Source: Pusillibacter faecalis
GTDB lineage: Bacteria; Bacillota; Clostridia; Oscillospirales; Oscillospiraceae
DNA length: 64,000 nt
NCBI RefSeq assembly: GCF_018408705.1
Contig: NZ_AP023421.1
Coordinates: 434,001-498,000 of the forward strand
Reading direction: 5' to 3'
In this document: piece after piece, positions 34,122 to 42,688 of the stretch
Position numbering within the stretch: position 1 is the stretch's first letter
How the letters are laid out: each line of letters starts with the position of its first letter
Position numbers and translations under genes: made by a program
Notes under the pieces: model-generated
The model's database searches: none
The model's input: only the letters and a program-made list of their open reading frames with translations
What the model was told of the DNA's origin: nothing

Positions 34122-34847
34122 ATGGAGGAGTCTGCACGTCCATACGTGCTTGTCTGCGAGAGGATTTGGCTCTACCGTACCCTCACTGCTGTGGCCGGTT
34201 TCTTCGGTGCCTTCACCTATCTTCTTCGTGGAAATGTCTTTTGCAACGCCCAGACCGGGAATGTGGTGCTTATGGGTATGGCCCTTGGCTCCGGCCAGTG
34301 GTGGCACGCACTTTACTATCTCATTCCCATTTCCGCCTACATCGGCGGAGCATTTCTCTCCGAAATCCTACCAACCCCTGTCAAGCGCCATCTGCCCATG
34401 CGGTGGGAAACCATGCTCATCGCCATTGAGATCGCCGCAGTGCTGTTTCTGGGCCTGCTGCCGGAGTCCGCGCCGGTGCAGATTTCCCAGGTGACGATCA
34501 ACTTCATCGCCTCCATGCAATACAATACCTTCCGCCAGTCCGAGGGGGTGTCCATGGCTACCACGTTCGCCACCAACCACATCCGTCAGATCGGCGTCGG
34601 GCTGGCCCATGAGCTCCGGCGTCTGCGTACTGGAAACACGGCCCATCGGAAAAAGCTCCTGACTCACTTTGAGATTCTGTTGTTCTTTTTCGCCGGTACA
34701 GTGGTGGGAACCGTCGCCTGCAACACCATATCCGGCTCCGCCATCCTCCTGACCCTGCTTCCCCTGGGGATTATCTTCGCCCGCCTGCTCCATGCAGACC
34801 TGACCACGGAGAAGGCCCTCCTGGAAAAAAAGCCCGCGGGACACTAA
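34122..34847 (+). CDS. YoaK/DUF1275 family membrane protein
   Basis: A 241-residue protein with six membrane segments and the DUF1275 features AFTYLLRGNVFCNAQTGNVVL and NFIASMQYNTFRQSEGV with ATTFATNHIR. Function in the family is unknown (small-molecule transport has been suggested). ATG at 34122 is 10 bases after GGAGG; ATG at 34113 is also in frame. Confidence 0.88.
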   Translation: MEESARPYVLVCERIWLYRTLTAVAGFFGAFTYLLRGNVFCNAQTGNVVLMGMALGSGQWWHALYYLIPISAYIGGAFLSEILPTPVKRHLPMRWETMLIAIEIAAVLFLGLLPESAPVQISQVTINFIASMQYNTFRQSEGVSMATTFATNHIRQIGVGLAHELRRLRTGNTAHRKKLLTHFEILLFFFAGTVVGTVACNTISGSAILLTLLPLGIIFARLLHADLTTEKALLEKKPAGH

Positions 34848-34869
34848 GTGTCCTTTTTCTCAAAAATAA

Positions 34870-34894
34870 GAGCGCCGCACATGCGGCGCTCTTT
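34870..34894. terminator. Bidirectional terminator
   Basis: GAGCGCCGC and GCGGCGCTC form a tight hairpin with loop ACAT, followed by TTTG, between two convergent genes. Confidence 0.8.
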
Positions 34895-34895
34895 G

Positions 34896-35327
34896 TCATT
34901 TCAGCAGTTCTTCCAGCTGGGACTCTCCATAAACCCGGATACCGTGAGATCCCAGCAGCTCCGCAGTCACCCCGTCTCCTTTGGAAAGCGTAGCCGTGAA
35001 GGTCCCATCATAAATCTGACCATGCCCGCAGGAGGGACTTCGCTCTTTCAGAACCGCAGCCTGGCAGTTCAAAGCCTTGCACAGACGCAATGTCTCCGCC
35101 GCTCCCCGGCAGTAGGCCTCCGTCACATCTGTGCCTGACCGAGTAACCACACGGTTCCCTTGCCGTTCTGCCGGCGGACGGGGTGTTGCCAGTCCACCCA
35201 GCTGTTCCGGACAGACCGGCACCAACTCGTGGCACCTGGCCAGCGCCGCTGCCAGAGAATGGGGCTTAGAGGCACCGTCATACCGGCAGGACACCCCCAA
35301 AAGACACGCAGAAATCAGCACACGCAT
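34896..35327 (-). CDS. DUF523 family protein
   Basis: A 143-residue protein beginning MRVLISACLLGVSCRYDG, with VPVCPEQLGGLATPRPP, CKALNCQAAVLKERSPSCG and YDGTF, which are the DUF523 signature. The conserved cysteines (SACLLG, CRYDG, VCPE, SPSCG) suggest an iron-sulfur or metal role; DUF523-type domains are reported as desulfidase-like. GAGGA precedes the ATG. Last gene of a four-gene operon. Confidence 0.9.
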   Translation of the reverse strand: MRVLISACLLGVSCRYDGASKPHSLAAALARCHELVPVCPEQLGGLATPRPPAERQGNRVVTRSGTDVTEAYCRGAAETLRLCKALNCQAAVLKERSPSCGHGQIYDGTFTATLSKGDGVTAELLGSHGIRVYGESQLEELLK

Positions 35328-35337
35328 CGTTGCTTCC

Positions 35338-35721
35338 TCACACGCCCTGCATGGCCTGCCGCTCCCGCTGAAGCTCTGCATACAGTGTCAGCGCGTTCCA
35401 GCCCCGGTTATGTGCCGTCAGCACTGCTTTCAGACACTCCGGCCCGGCCCCAGCGCGGCTGAGAGCCGGCAGCAGCTCATCCAGCTGATCGTCCAATCCG
35501 CACAGCACCAGCATCCGCCCCCCCAGCGGTCCGCCTGCATAGGGCTGCATTGGACCGGCTGCGGCATCCAACGTATCCAGCCCTGCCAGCACCGCCATGG
35601 GCTTATTGTAATCTGTCCGTCCCACCGGCACCAGCTCCACCTGAAAGGGCTTCACGGCTCCCTCCAGCGCCAGAATATTCAGCAGTGACTCAAACCCGAA
35701 TAACAGCAGTTTTCCGCTCAT
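35338..35721 (-). CDS. DUF3783 domain protein
   Basis: A 127-residue protein starting MSGKLLLFGFESLLNILA, with LVLCGLDDQLDELLPALSRAG and LKAVLTAHNRGWNALTLYAELQRE, as in DUF3783 proteins. AGGAGG precedes the ATG at 35721, which overlaps the acetyltransferase stop. Function unknown. Confidence 0.78.
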   Translation of the reverse strand: MSGKLLLFGFESLLNILALEGAVKPFQVELVPVGRTDYNKPMAVLAGLDTLDAAAGPMQPYAGGPLGGRMLVLCGLDDQLDELLPALSRAGAGPECLKAVLTAHNRGWNALTLYAELQRERQAMQGV

Positions 35722-36227
35722 AGGCATTCCTCCTCTTGATTGCCGAAAGATCGCAGATACTCCCAGATAGCCAGCCGTCCGCAGCCGCCGTCTGGCGCGC
35801 TGGTGCGCACCCGGCGAAAGCCCAGCCCTTCCAAAATCCGGATGCTGGCGGTGTTTTCCGCCACCACATCCGCGCAAACTGTGGCTGACGGCGACAGCCG
35901 GCGCAACGCCTCCAATACCATCTCTGCGGCGGCTCGGCCTACCCCCTGCCCCCAATAGGACGGCAGCAGCTGATAGAAAAGGCCAAAAGTTTCCTCCTCT
36001 GCCGGCAGACATCCCGCCACGCCGCAAAATTTCCCCGCGTGCAGTACGGCAAATACCGTAGGCCGTCCCGACAGATTGCTTAGCCTCTCGGCTGCGGCTT
36101 CCCGGGTGCATGGCGTCCGGATACTGGTGTAGCGGATCACCGCCGGATCGCTCCACAGCCGTTCCACCTGATTCAGGTACGCGGCGCTCAGCGGCTCTAG
36201 AGTCACATCAAGCTTACATTGCGGCAT
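35718..36227 (-). CDS. GNAT family N-acetyltransferase (RimJ/RimL-like)
   Basis: A 169-residue acetyltransferase with GLFYQLLPSYWGQGVGRAAAEMV as the acetyl-CoA loop and VVAENTASIRILEGLGFRRV, the typical RimJ/RimL sequence; GAGGAGG precedes the ATG. It probably acetylates a protein N-terminus or an amino compound; the target is unknown. Confidence 0.9.
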   Translation of the reverse strand: MPQCKLDVTLEPLSAAYLNQVERLWSDPAVIRYTSIRTPCTREAAAERLSNLSGRPTVFAVLHAGKFCGVAGCLPAEEETFGLFYQLLPSYWGQGVGRAAAEMVLEALRRLSPSATVCADVVAENTASIRILEGLGFRRVRTSAPDGGCGRLAIWEYLRSFGNQEEECL

Positions 36228-36243
36228 ACAGCCTCCTCTTCGG

Positions 36244-36711
36244 TCACACGATACGCTCTCCATTGAGTACCGCCAAAACCAGATCGTCTCCCTCATACTG
36301 GAGCTTCAAGGAGAAAAATGGCGTGTTCCGGTCCAGAAGGTCCAGAAAAATCTGATCCCCCTTCCACAGCGGAAGAGACAATAGATCTGCCTTTTTGATC
36401 CAGGCTAGCTCTCCCTCGTCGCAGGGGTGTGGCTCCCCCGTCCAGCCGTCTGCCGTGAACAGATGCATATACTCTGTCGGCCATAGGTTGGAGATGAACG
36501 TCACCAGCCCGCGATAACGGTAGCTGGTCAGCGTCAGCCCCGTCTCCTCCCAGGTCTCCCGCAGCAAACAGTCCTCTGGGCTCTCTTTGTCCTGAAACTT
36601 GCCGCCAACGCCGATCCACTTATCATGGTTGAGATCATTCTCTTTTTTCGTCCGGTGCAGCATGAGATATTCCTCTCCACGCTCCAGATAGCAGAGGGTG
36701 GTATTGATCAT
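36244..36711 (-). CDS. NUDIX hydrolase (8-oxo-dGTP diphosphatase-like)
   Basis: A 155-residue protein with a complete Nudix box: GGKFQDKESPEDC followed by LLRETWEETGL (GX5EX7REUXEEXGU). TLCYLERGEEYLMLHRTKKENDLN at the start is like MutT/YtkD 8-oxo-dGTPases of Firmicutes. First gene of the operon with the acetyltransferase, DUF3783 and DUF523 genes. Confidence 0.9.
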   Translation of the reverse strand: MINTTLCYLERGEEYLMLHRTKKENDLNHDKWIGVGGKFQDKESPEDCLLRETWEETGLTLTSYRYRGLVTFISNLWPTEYMHLFTADGWTGEPHPCDEGELAWIKKADLLSLPLWKGDQIFLDLLDRNTPFFSLKLQYEGDDLVLAVLNGERIV

Positions 36712-36823
36712 CGTTCATCTCTCCTTTTTTTCATTATACCTGGATTTTGAAGAAAAGAAAAGCCCTATCTTCTCCACCGGTTTATGATTCCTGGATTTTG
36801 AACAATTTTTTTGCAGATTTTCC

Positions 36824-36854
36824 TTGACTTTGACGCAGCGTCATGGTCTACACT
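36824..36854 (+). promoter_or_regulatory. MerR-type promoter with 19-base spacer and operator dyad
   Basis: TTGACT (36824-36829) and TACACT (36849-36854) are 19 bases apart, the long spacer typical of MerR-regulated promoters. Between them lies the perfect dyad TGACGC-A-GCGTCA (36831-36843). The gene it drives encodes a MerR-family regulator, so autoregulation is expected. Confidence 0.82.
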
Positions 36855-36879
36855 TCATGTTGTCAGGAGGGATTATCTC

Positions 36880-37641
36880 ATGGAATACACAGTCAAGGCC
36901 CTGGCGGAGCTCTCAGGCGTCACAGCGCGCACACTGCGCTGGTACGACCAGAAGGGCCTGCTCAAGCCGCTGCGGGTAAGCGACGCAGGCTACCGCATCT
37001 ATGGTCCGGAGCAGGTGGACCGCCTGCAGCTCATTTTATTCTATCGGGCACTGGGACTGGAGCTCTCCGCGATCCGCTCGATTCTGGATGACCCGGGCTT
37101 CGACCGCCTAGCGGCGCTGCAGAGCCACCTGGCGGAGCTGGTGGGCAGACGGGAGCAACTGGAGAAATTGATCCTGACGGTCCGAAAAACGATTGAAGAA
37201 GCAAAAGGAGGAACTGCCATGTCAGATCAGGAAAAATTTGAGGCCTTCAAGCGGCGTACAGTAGAAGCAAACGAGCGCGCCTACGGTGCGGAGATTCGTG
37301 CACAATACGGCGACACAGAGGTAGACCGGGCCAATGCGTGCGTCCTCTCTCTGACCCAGGAAGAATACGACCAGTGGAAATCTTTGGGAGATGAGATTCT
37401 CGCGGCTCTGGCCGCCGCCGTCCGCTCCGGTGAAGCCCCTTCCGGTCTGGAGGGACAGCGGATCGCCGCCCTCCATCGCCGGTGGCTGTCCTATTCCTGG
37501 GAGGCCTATACCCCCCAAGCCCACGCGGGTCTTGCGGAGCTGTATGTGTGTGACTCCAGGTTCACCGCCTACTATGACCGGGAGGTTTCCGGCTGCGCCG
37601 CCTTTCTGCGGGATGCCATCTTGGCCTACACAAAGCACTGA
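36880..37641 (+). CDS. MerR family regulator with TipAS antibiotic-recognition domain
   Basis: A 253-residue regulator. Residues 1-70 form the MerR winged HTH (EYTVKALAELSGVTARTLRWYD, YRIYGPEQVDRLQLI), residues about 75-112 a coiled coil, and residues about 125-250 a TipAS-like helical domain, which binds small molecules or antibiotics. GGAGG precedes the ATG at 36880. An internal ATG (about residue 114, MSDQEKFEAF, with AAAGGAGG upstream at 37204) could make the TipAS domain alone, as known for TipA. Confidence 0.92.
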   Translation: MEYTVKALAELSGVTARTLRWYDQKGLLKPLRVSDAGYRIYGPEQVDRLQLILFYRALGLELSAIRSILDDPGFDRLAALQSHLAELVGRREQLEKLILTVRKTIEEAKGGTAMSDQEKFEAFKRRTVEANERAYGAEIRAQYGDTEVDRANACVLSLTQEEYDQWKSLGDEILAALAAAVRSGEAPSGLEGQRIAALHRRWLSYSWEAYTPQAHAGLAELYVCDSRFTAYYDREVSGCAAFLRDAILAYTKH

Positions 37642-37645
37642 ACCG

Positions 37646-37685
37646 GCAGGCCGGCGGGAATTCCCGCCGGCCTGCTGCCGTTTTT
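37646..37685. terminator. Terminator between convergent genes
   Basis: GCAGGCCGGCGGGAA pairs with TTCCCGCCGGCCTGC, then a short stretch and TTTTT on the plus strand. Confidence 0.88.
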
Positions 37686-37702
37686 CCCACAGGACGATGC
37701 CC

Positions 37703-38326
37703 CTATCCCCTCTCCTTGATAGGGTGGCGGATTACGGTCTTCCACTTCTCTGGTGCGACTTTTCTTGCGTCGGACATATAAATTTCGTGGTGCAGCCGCT
37801 CCTCGGTAAAATCCGTTTGGTAGCCGCGCTCTCTCAGGTATGCCTCCATCCGGGCAATTGTTTGAGGCTCCTCGTTAAATGGGCCGATATGCAGGCTCTG
37901 CACGCACAGGCCCTCCTCCACCGTCATAAACTCCGCAGCGGAGCAGTTCATCTTTTTCTTTTCCTCCGCCGTCCGAACCGCCCAGTCAAGGTCCTTCCGA
38001 GTGACAAAGTCCGGCAGGCGGATCACAGAAATCCATTGAAAGGCATCCTTGGCCTCCACTCCGGCTTCCGTCTGCCAGAAGCCCTCCAGCGGCGGTACCA
38101 CATAGTCAAAGAAGCCTTCGATCCTGTAGCCCGTTTTATAGCTCATTTTCAGCGTATAGGCCACCGCGTACAGAATCCCGATGGCCTGCTGATAGGCCCC
38201 GTCCTCCGTGTTGGGATTGCCCTGTCCCCGCACCGCGATGTAGTTCATCGGCGGAACGTGGATGATCTCCGGTTGATCCTTAGGCATGTAGAACTCCCGA
38301 TATTCCCTCTTAAAATCAAACGCCAT
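37703..38326 (-). CDS. GyrI-like small-molecule-binding domain protein
   Basis: A 207-residue protein: MAFDFKREYREFYMPKDQPEIIHVPPMNYIAVRG and VPPLEGFWQTEAG, then EFMTVEEGLCVQSLHIGPFNEEP, the pattern of stand-alone GyrI-like (SBD) proteins. Such domains bind hydrophobic compounds, in line with the adjacent TipAS-type regulator. GGAGAG precedes the ATG at 38326. Confidence 0.85.
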   Translation of the reverse strand: MAFDFKREYREFYMPKDQPEIIHVPPMNYIAVRGQGNPNTEDGAYQQAIGILYAVAYTLKMSYKTGYRIEGFFDYVVPPLEGFWQTEAGVEAKDAFQWISVIRLPDFVTRKDLDWAVRTAEEKKKMNCSAAEFMTVEEGLCVQSLHIGPFNEEPQTIARMEAYLRERGYQTDFTEERLHHEIYMSDARKVAPEKWKTVIRHPIKERG

Positions 38327-38457
38327 AGCTCTCTCCATCCAGTACAAGATTCCTCCCCTGCAGATCGAGGGGTGTCATACCGCTATTATAGAATGCCTGG
38401 CGGACCCTGGCAAGGCAAACCGTGCTGCTTTCTTCGTTCAGGCCGCAGCCTTTCCCC

Positions 38458-38486
38458 TTGTCAAAGGGGCGGCGGCACCGTATAAT
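38458..38486 (+). promoter_or_regulatory. Promoter of the AtzF-C-like gene cluster
   Basis: TTGTCA (38458-38463), 17-base spacer, TATAAT (38481-38486). Confidence 0.78.
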
Positions 38487-38520
38487 AGAACCATCCAACA
38501 TGGAGAAAGGCTGTGATGAT

Positions 38521-38916
38521 ATGTCCTCTGTTCTGCTAGCAGTCAACGGCACTTTGATGCGTGGCCTGGAGCTGGAGAAAAACCTGCTGGATGTGGGCGC
38601 GGTGTTCCGCTATGAGGCCAAAACCCGGCGGTGTTACCGTCTCTGGAGCATCCGGGATATCCACCCGGCCATGATCCGTGTGGAGCCGGGCGCGGAGGGC
38701 GCCGCCCAAGTGGATGTAGAGGTCTGGGAAATTCCGGCGGAGGGCCTTGCATCCGTTCTTCAAAAAGAACCCGAAGGGCTGACCATCGGCAAGGTGACGC
38801 TGGAGGACGGTGAGACCGTCCTAGGCGTGGTAGGCGAGCCGGCGCTGGTCCGTGGGATGCGTGAGATCACCTCTTACGGCGGCTGGCGGAACTATCTAAA
38901 GTCCCTGGAGAAGTAA
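38521..38916 (+). CDS. Stand-alone allophanate-hydrolase C-terminal-like protein
   Basis: A 131-residue protein resembling the C-terminal domain of allophanate hydrolase/gamma-glutamylcyclotransferase-like proteins: VLLAVNGTLMRGLELEKNLL, AKTRRCYRLWSIRD, PAMIRVEPGAEGAAQVDVEVWE, ITSYGGWRNY. No amidase partner is next to it, but a nitrilase-type amidase follows. ATG at 38521 has AAAGG 10 bases upstream; an ATG at 38500 is also in frame. Confidence 0.78.
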   Translation: MSSVLLAVNGTLMRGLELEKNLLDVGAVFRYEAKTRRCYRLWSIRDIHPAMIRVEPGAEGAAQVDVEVWEIPAEGLASVLQKEPEGLTIGKVTLEDGETVLGVVGEPALVRGMREITSYGGWRNYLKSLEK

Positions 38917-38929
38917 GGGAGGCATGAAA

Positions 38930-39745
38930 ATGCGCACAGCACTCATTCAAATGTCCGTGGCGGCGGATCGGGAGGAAAACATTGCCCGGGCCTGCGCCTT
39001 TTTGCGGGAGGCAGCCGCCCGGGACACTGACGTGGCAGTGCTGCCGGAGATGTTTTGTTGTCCCTATCAAAATCATTGCTTCCGTCCCTATGGTGAGGCG
39101 GCGAACGGGCCTGCCCAGGCGGCGCTGTCCGCTCTCGCGGCGGAGCTCGGCATGTACGTGGTGGGCGGCTCTCTCCCGGAGCTCTCGGAGGGCCGGGTCT
39201 ATAACACCAGCTATGTCTACGACCGCCAGGGCCGTGAGATCGCCAAGCACCGCAAGGTCCATCTCTTTGATATCGACGTTGCCGGCGGGCAGCGCTTCCG
39301 GGAGTCGGACACCCTCTCCCCCGGCGATCAGATTACCACCTTTGAGACGGAGTTTGGCATCCTGGGGCTTTGTATCTGCTTTGACCTGCGCTTTGAGGAA
39401 CTCTCCCGCTGCATGTGCCTGCGGGGTGCCCGGGTCATTTTCGTCCCGGCGGCCTTCAACATGACCACTGGCCCCGCCCACTGGGAGTTGTTGTTCCGGC
39501 AGCGGGCGGTGGATAATCAATGCTTTTTTGTAGGCGTCTCTCCTGCCAGGGACGAGAGTGCCTCCTACGTGGCCTATGGCAACTCCTTGGTAACGGACCC
39601 CTGGGGCACAGTACTCTGCCGTGCGGCTGGGGAAGAAACGATTTTGTACTCGGATCTGGACTTATCCAGGGTGGATGCCGTGCGGCATCAGCTCCCGATT
39701 CTCTCCGCCCGCCGGACGGACCTCTATGAGGTACGGGAGAAATGA
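38930..39745 (+). CDS. Nitrilase-superfamily amidase (omega-amidase/YafV-like)
   Basis: A 271-residue carbon-nitrogen hydrolase with the triad Glu in VLPEMFCCPYQ, Lys in KHRKVHLFDID and Cys in LGLCICFDLRFEEL. It resembles omega-amidase (Nit2/YafV), which releases ammonia from 2-oxoacid amides. GGGAGG is at a good distance for the ATG at 38930. The gene is co-transcribed with its neighbours. Confidence 0.9.
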   Translation: MRTALIQMSVAADREENIARACAFLREAAARDTDVAVLPEMFCCPYQNHCFRPYGEAANGPAQAALSALAAELGMYVVGGSLPELSEGRVYNTSYVYDRQGREIAKHRKVHLFDIDVAGGQRFRESDTLSPGDQITTFETEFGILGLCICFDLRFEELSRCMCLRGARVIFVPAAFNMTTGPAHWELLFRQRAVDNQCFFVGVSPARDESASYVAYGNSLVTDPWGTVLCRAAGEETILYSDLDLSRVDAVRHQLPILSARRTDLYEVREK

Positions 39746-40059
39746 GCGTCTTTGGAGTCTTTTACGCCATCGTCCGCCAAATTCCCGCCGGGAAAGTGGC
39801 CACCTATGGCCAGATCGCTCGCCTTGCTGGGATGCCCCGCTGTGCCAGGACCGTGGGCTATGCCATGGCCGGATGTCAGGACGCTACCGTTCCATGTCAT
39901 CGGGTGGTGGACCGCTTTGGAGGCACGAAAGCCTGCTTTGATACCCACTCCCCCGGTACCCAGCGAGCGCTGCTGGAGGCAGAGGGAGTGCTTTTTCGCC
40001 TGGACGGGACCGTGGACCTGGAACGGTGTCAGTGGGCGCCGTCCGTCTCCGTACTCTGA
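39742..40059 (+). CDS. Short MGMT-family DNA alkyltransferase domain protein
   Basis: A 105-residue protein consisting only of the DNA-binding/active-site domain: AIVRQIPAGKVATYGQIARLAG and the active-site VPCHRVV. The cysteine is retained, in contrast to alkyltransferase-like (ATL) proteins where it is replaced by tryptophan. The N-terminal ribonuclease-H-like domain of Ada/Ogt is absent. Start overlaps the preceding stop (ATGA). Confidence 0.87.
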   Translation: MSVFGVFYAIVRQIPAGKVATYGQIARLAGMPRCARTVGYAMAGCQDATVPCHRVVDRFGGTKACFDTHSPGTQRALLEAEGVLFRLDGTVDLERCQWAPSVSVL

Positions 40060-40208
40060 GAACATCGGAGGTCTGCTCACAAGTGCCACAGTCTCTGCGA
40101 GCGCGGTTTCAATACCCCGGAAGCCTCCCTTCTCATGGGAGGTTTCCCCCTTTCCCATGCAAAATCAACTTGTAACCCTGTGGTTTTCTTGGGCAGGTAG
40201 ACAAATTT

Positions 40209-40234
40209 TGCAAGATAGGTTACTTTATCTTGCA
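40209..40234. promoter_or_regulatory. Dyad upstream of the aconitase promoter
   Basis: TGCAAGATA and TATCTTGCA are perfect 9-bp arms around 8 bases, ending just before the -35 (TTTTCA 40242-40247) of a promoter with TATAGT at 40265-40270. The position is that of a LysR-type activator or repressor site. Confidence 0.6.
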
Positions 40235-40315
40235 GAATTACTTTTCAAAGGCACTTTCTTATGATATAGTACAAGTAAGAAACGCGGAAGTCCCGCGGGT
40301 ACAGGAGGTCCCTCC

Positions 40316-42553
40316 ATGATCAAACTGCATGATACCGGCGTGTTTCTCGCAAACGGCGCGCCCGATTCCGCCGCCTCCCTCTCTCCAGAGGAGGGGCGCC
40401 AAAAGACCATGGCCTGGTCTATTCTCCAGGCGCACAATACCTCCGGCAATCCAGAGCATCTGCAAATCCGCTTTGACGCCATGGTGTCCCACGACATCAC
40501 GTATGTAGGCATTATTCAGCAGGCTCGGGCCTCCGGGATGAAGGAGTTCCCCATTCCATACGCCCTCACCAACTGTCACAACAGCCTGTGCGCCGTGGGC
40601 GGCACCATCAACGAGGACGACCACGTGTTCGGCCTCTCCGCGGCGAAAAAATACGGCGGCATTTACGTCCCTGCCAACCAGAGCGTCATCCACTCCTACG
40701 CGAGAGAACAGATGGCCGGGTGCGGGAAGATGATTCTCGGCTCCGACTCCCACACCCGCTACGGAGCCCTGGGTACCATGGCCGTGGGCGAAGGCGGGCC
40801 GGAGCTTGCCAAGCAGCTTTTGAAGAACACCTGGGACATCCCCTACCCAAAGGTGGTGTTGGTCTATCTCACCGGCACGCCAAAGCGGGGCGTGGGGCCC
40901 CATGACGTGGCCATTGCCCTGGTGAAGGCCACCTTTGCCTCCGGCTTTGTGAATAACTGCGTGCTGGAGTTTGCCGGCCCTGGCATCGCGGCGCTGCCTA
41001 TGGACTTCCGCAACGGCATCGACGTGATGACCACGGAGACCACCTGCCTCTCCTCCATCTGGGAGACGGACAGCGAGACGGAGCGGTTCCTGAAAACGCA
41101 TCAGCGCCTGGAGGACTTCCGAGAGCTGCACCCGGACGAGGGCGCGTATTACGACAAGTACATCGAGATTGACCTGAGCCGGATAGAACCCATGATCGCC
41201 CTGCCCTTCCATCCCTCCAACGCCTGGACCATCCGCGAGTTCCTGGAAAACGCCACCGACATCCTCGCGGCAGTGGATGCGGACGCGAAGCAGCGCTTTC
41301 CCAAGGCCACTCCCCACCTTTTTGGGAAGGTACATGACGGCGGCGTGTGGGCGGACCAGGGCGTGATTGCCGGGTGCGCGGGTGGGCTTTTTGACAATAT
41401 TGACGAGGCGGCAACGATTCTTCGGGGCGGCAGCTGCGGCAACGGCTACTTCTCTTTGGACGTGTATCCCACCAGTGTGCCCGTCAGCCTGGAGCTGACG
41501 AAGATCGGCGCCACCGCCGCGCTGCTGGAGAGCGGCGCCCTCATCAAGCCCAGCTTCTGCGGGCCGTGCTTCGGCGCCGGGGACGTGCCTGCCAACAACG
41601 GCCTTTCTCTGCGGCACACCACGCGGAACTTCCCCAATCGGGAAGGCTCCAAGCCCGCAGAGGGCCAGTTTGCTGGCGTGTGTCTGATGGATGCCCGGTC
41701 CATTGCCGCCACCGCCCTGCACGGCGGAAAGATCACCGCTGCCACGGACATCAACTACGAGCCCGTTCACCATGAGTATCACTTTGACAAGGGCGTTTAT
41801 GACCGGCGGCTGTACAACGGCTTTGGGAAGCCGGCGCCGGACACGGAGCTGATCCTGGGCCCCAACATCACGGACTGGCCGAAGATGGAGCCCCTGGCGG
41901 AAAACCTGCTGGTAGAGCTGGCCGCCGTGCTTCGGGACGACGTGACCACCACCGACGAGCTCATCCCCTCCGGCGAGACCTCCTCCTACCGCTCCAATCC
42001 CCTGCGGCTGGCGGAGTTCACTCTCTCCCGCCGGGAGCCGGCCTATGTAGGCCGGGCCAAAGCCGCGGCAATGCTGGAAGCGGAGCGGCTGGCTGGAAAA
42101 GCGCCGGAGGCCCTTACTGCCATTTTGAACCGAGTGGGCGACGGTCCCGAATTGCTAAACACCACGCAATTCGGCTCCTGTGTCTTTGCCAACAAGCCAG
42201 GCGACGGCTCCGCCCGGGAACAGGCCGCCAGCTGCCAAAAGGTTTTGGGCGGATTTGCTAATATATGCTACAATTTTGCCACTAAACGCTACCGCTCTAA
42301 CTGCATCAATTGGGGTATTCTGCCTTTTACCTTGGATGAAGGTGCGCCCTTCCCCTATGAGGCAGGGGACTTTGTGTTCGTTCCCGACATTCGCGGCGCT
42401 GTGGATGCCGGTGTGGAGGATATCCCCGCCAAGGTCATCCGGAAGGACGGCAACGTGGATGATATTTTACTTCATATCCAGGGGCTGACGGAGGATGAAA
42501 AAGAGATTCTTCTGGATGGCTGCCTGATGAATTACTATGCAAGGCGCGCTTGA
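40316..42553 (+). CDS. Aconitate hydratase family protein
   Basis: A 745-residue [4Fe-4S] hydratase. LGSDSHTRYGALGTMAVGEGG, GSCGNGYFSLDVYPTS and FCGPCFGAGDVPANNG (iron-sulfur cysteines) are family features, with the swivel domain at about 620-740. With isocitrate dehydrogenase downstream, citrate to isocitrate is the likely reaction. Starts after ACAGGAGG. Confidence 0.9.
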   Translation: MIKLHDTGVFLANGAPDSAASLSPEEGRQKTMAWSILQAHNTSGNPEHLQIRFDAMVSHDITYVGIIQQARASGMKEFPIPYALTNCHNSLCAVGGTINEDDHVFGLSAAKKYGGIYVPANQSVIHSYAREQMAGCGKMILGSDSHTRYGALGTMAVGEGGPELAKQLLKNTWDIPYPKVVLVYLTGTPKRGVGPHDVAIALVKATFASGFVNNCVLEFAGPGIAALPMDFRNGIDVMTTETTCLSSIWETDSETERFLKTHQRLEDFRELHPDEGAYYDKYIEIDLSRIEPMIALPFHPSNAWTIREFLENATDILAAVDADAKQRFPKATPHLFGKVHDGGVWADQGVIAGCAGGLFDNIDEAATILRGGSCGNGYFSLDVYPTSVPVSLELTKIGATAALLESGALIKPSFCGPCFGAGDVPANNGLSLRHTTRNFPNREGSKPAEGQFAGVCLMDARSIAATALHGGKITAATDINYEPVHHEYHFDKGVYDRRLYNGFGKPAPDTELILGPNITDWPKMEPLAENLLVELAAVLRDDVTTTDELIPSGETSSYRSNPLRLAEFTLSRREPAYVGRAKAAAMLEAERLAGKAPEALTAILNRVGDGPELLNTTQFGSCVFANKPGDGSAREQAASCQKVLGGFANICYNFATKRYRSNCINWGILPFTLDEGAPFPYEAGDFVFVPDIRGAVDAGVEDIPAKVIRKDGNVDDILLHIQGLTEDEKEILLDGCLMNYYARRA

Positions 42554-42688
42554 AACAGGGATTTCATCCTCCCTTTTTCCCCCACCTAATAACCTCGGTC
42601 ATGGGTGCGCACCACCTTGGGCGGTTGAAGCTGTATGTCCGCCGCATACCTGCCGCGGCGAATCCACATCGTAATTTTGGAGGTTTCC

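Noticed and set aside
40259..41782. 507-codon minus-strand frame opposite the aconitase gene
   Set aside because: Antisense shadow caused by GC-rich third positions; no ribosome site.
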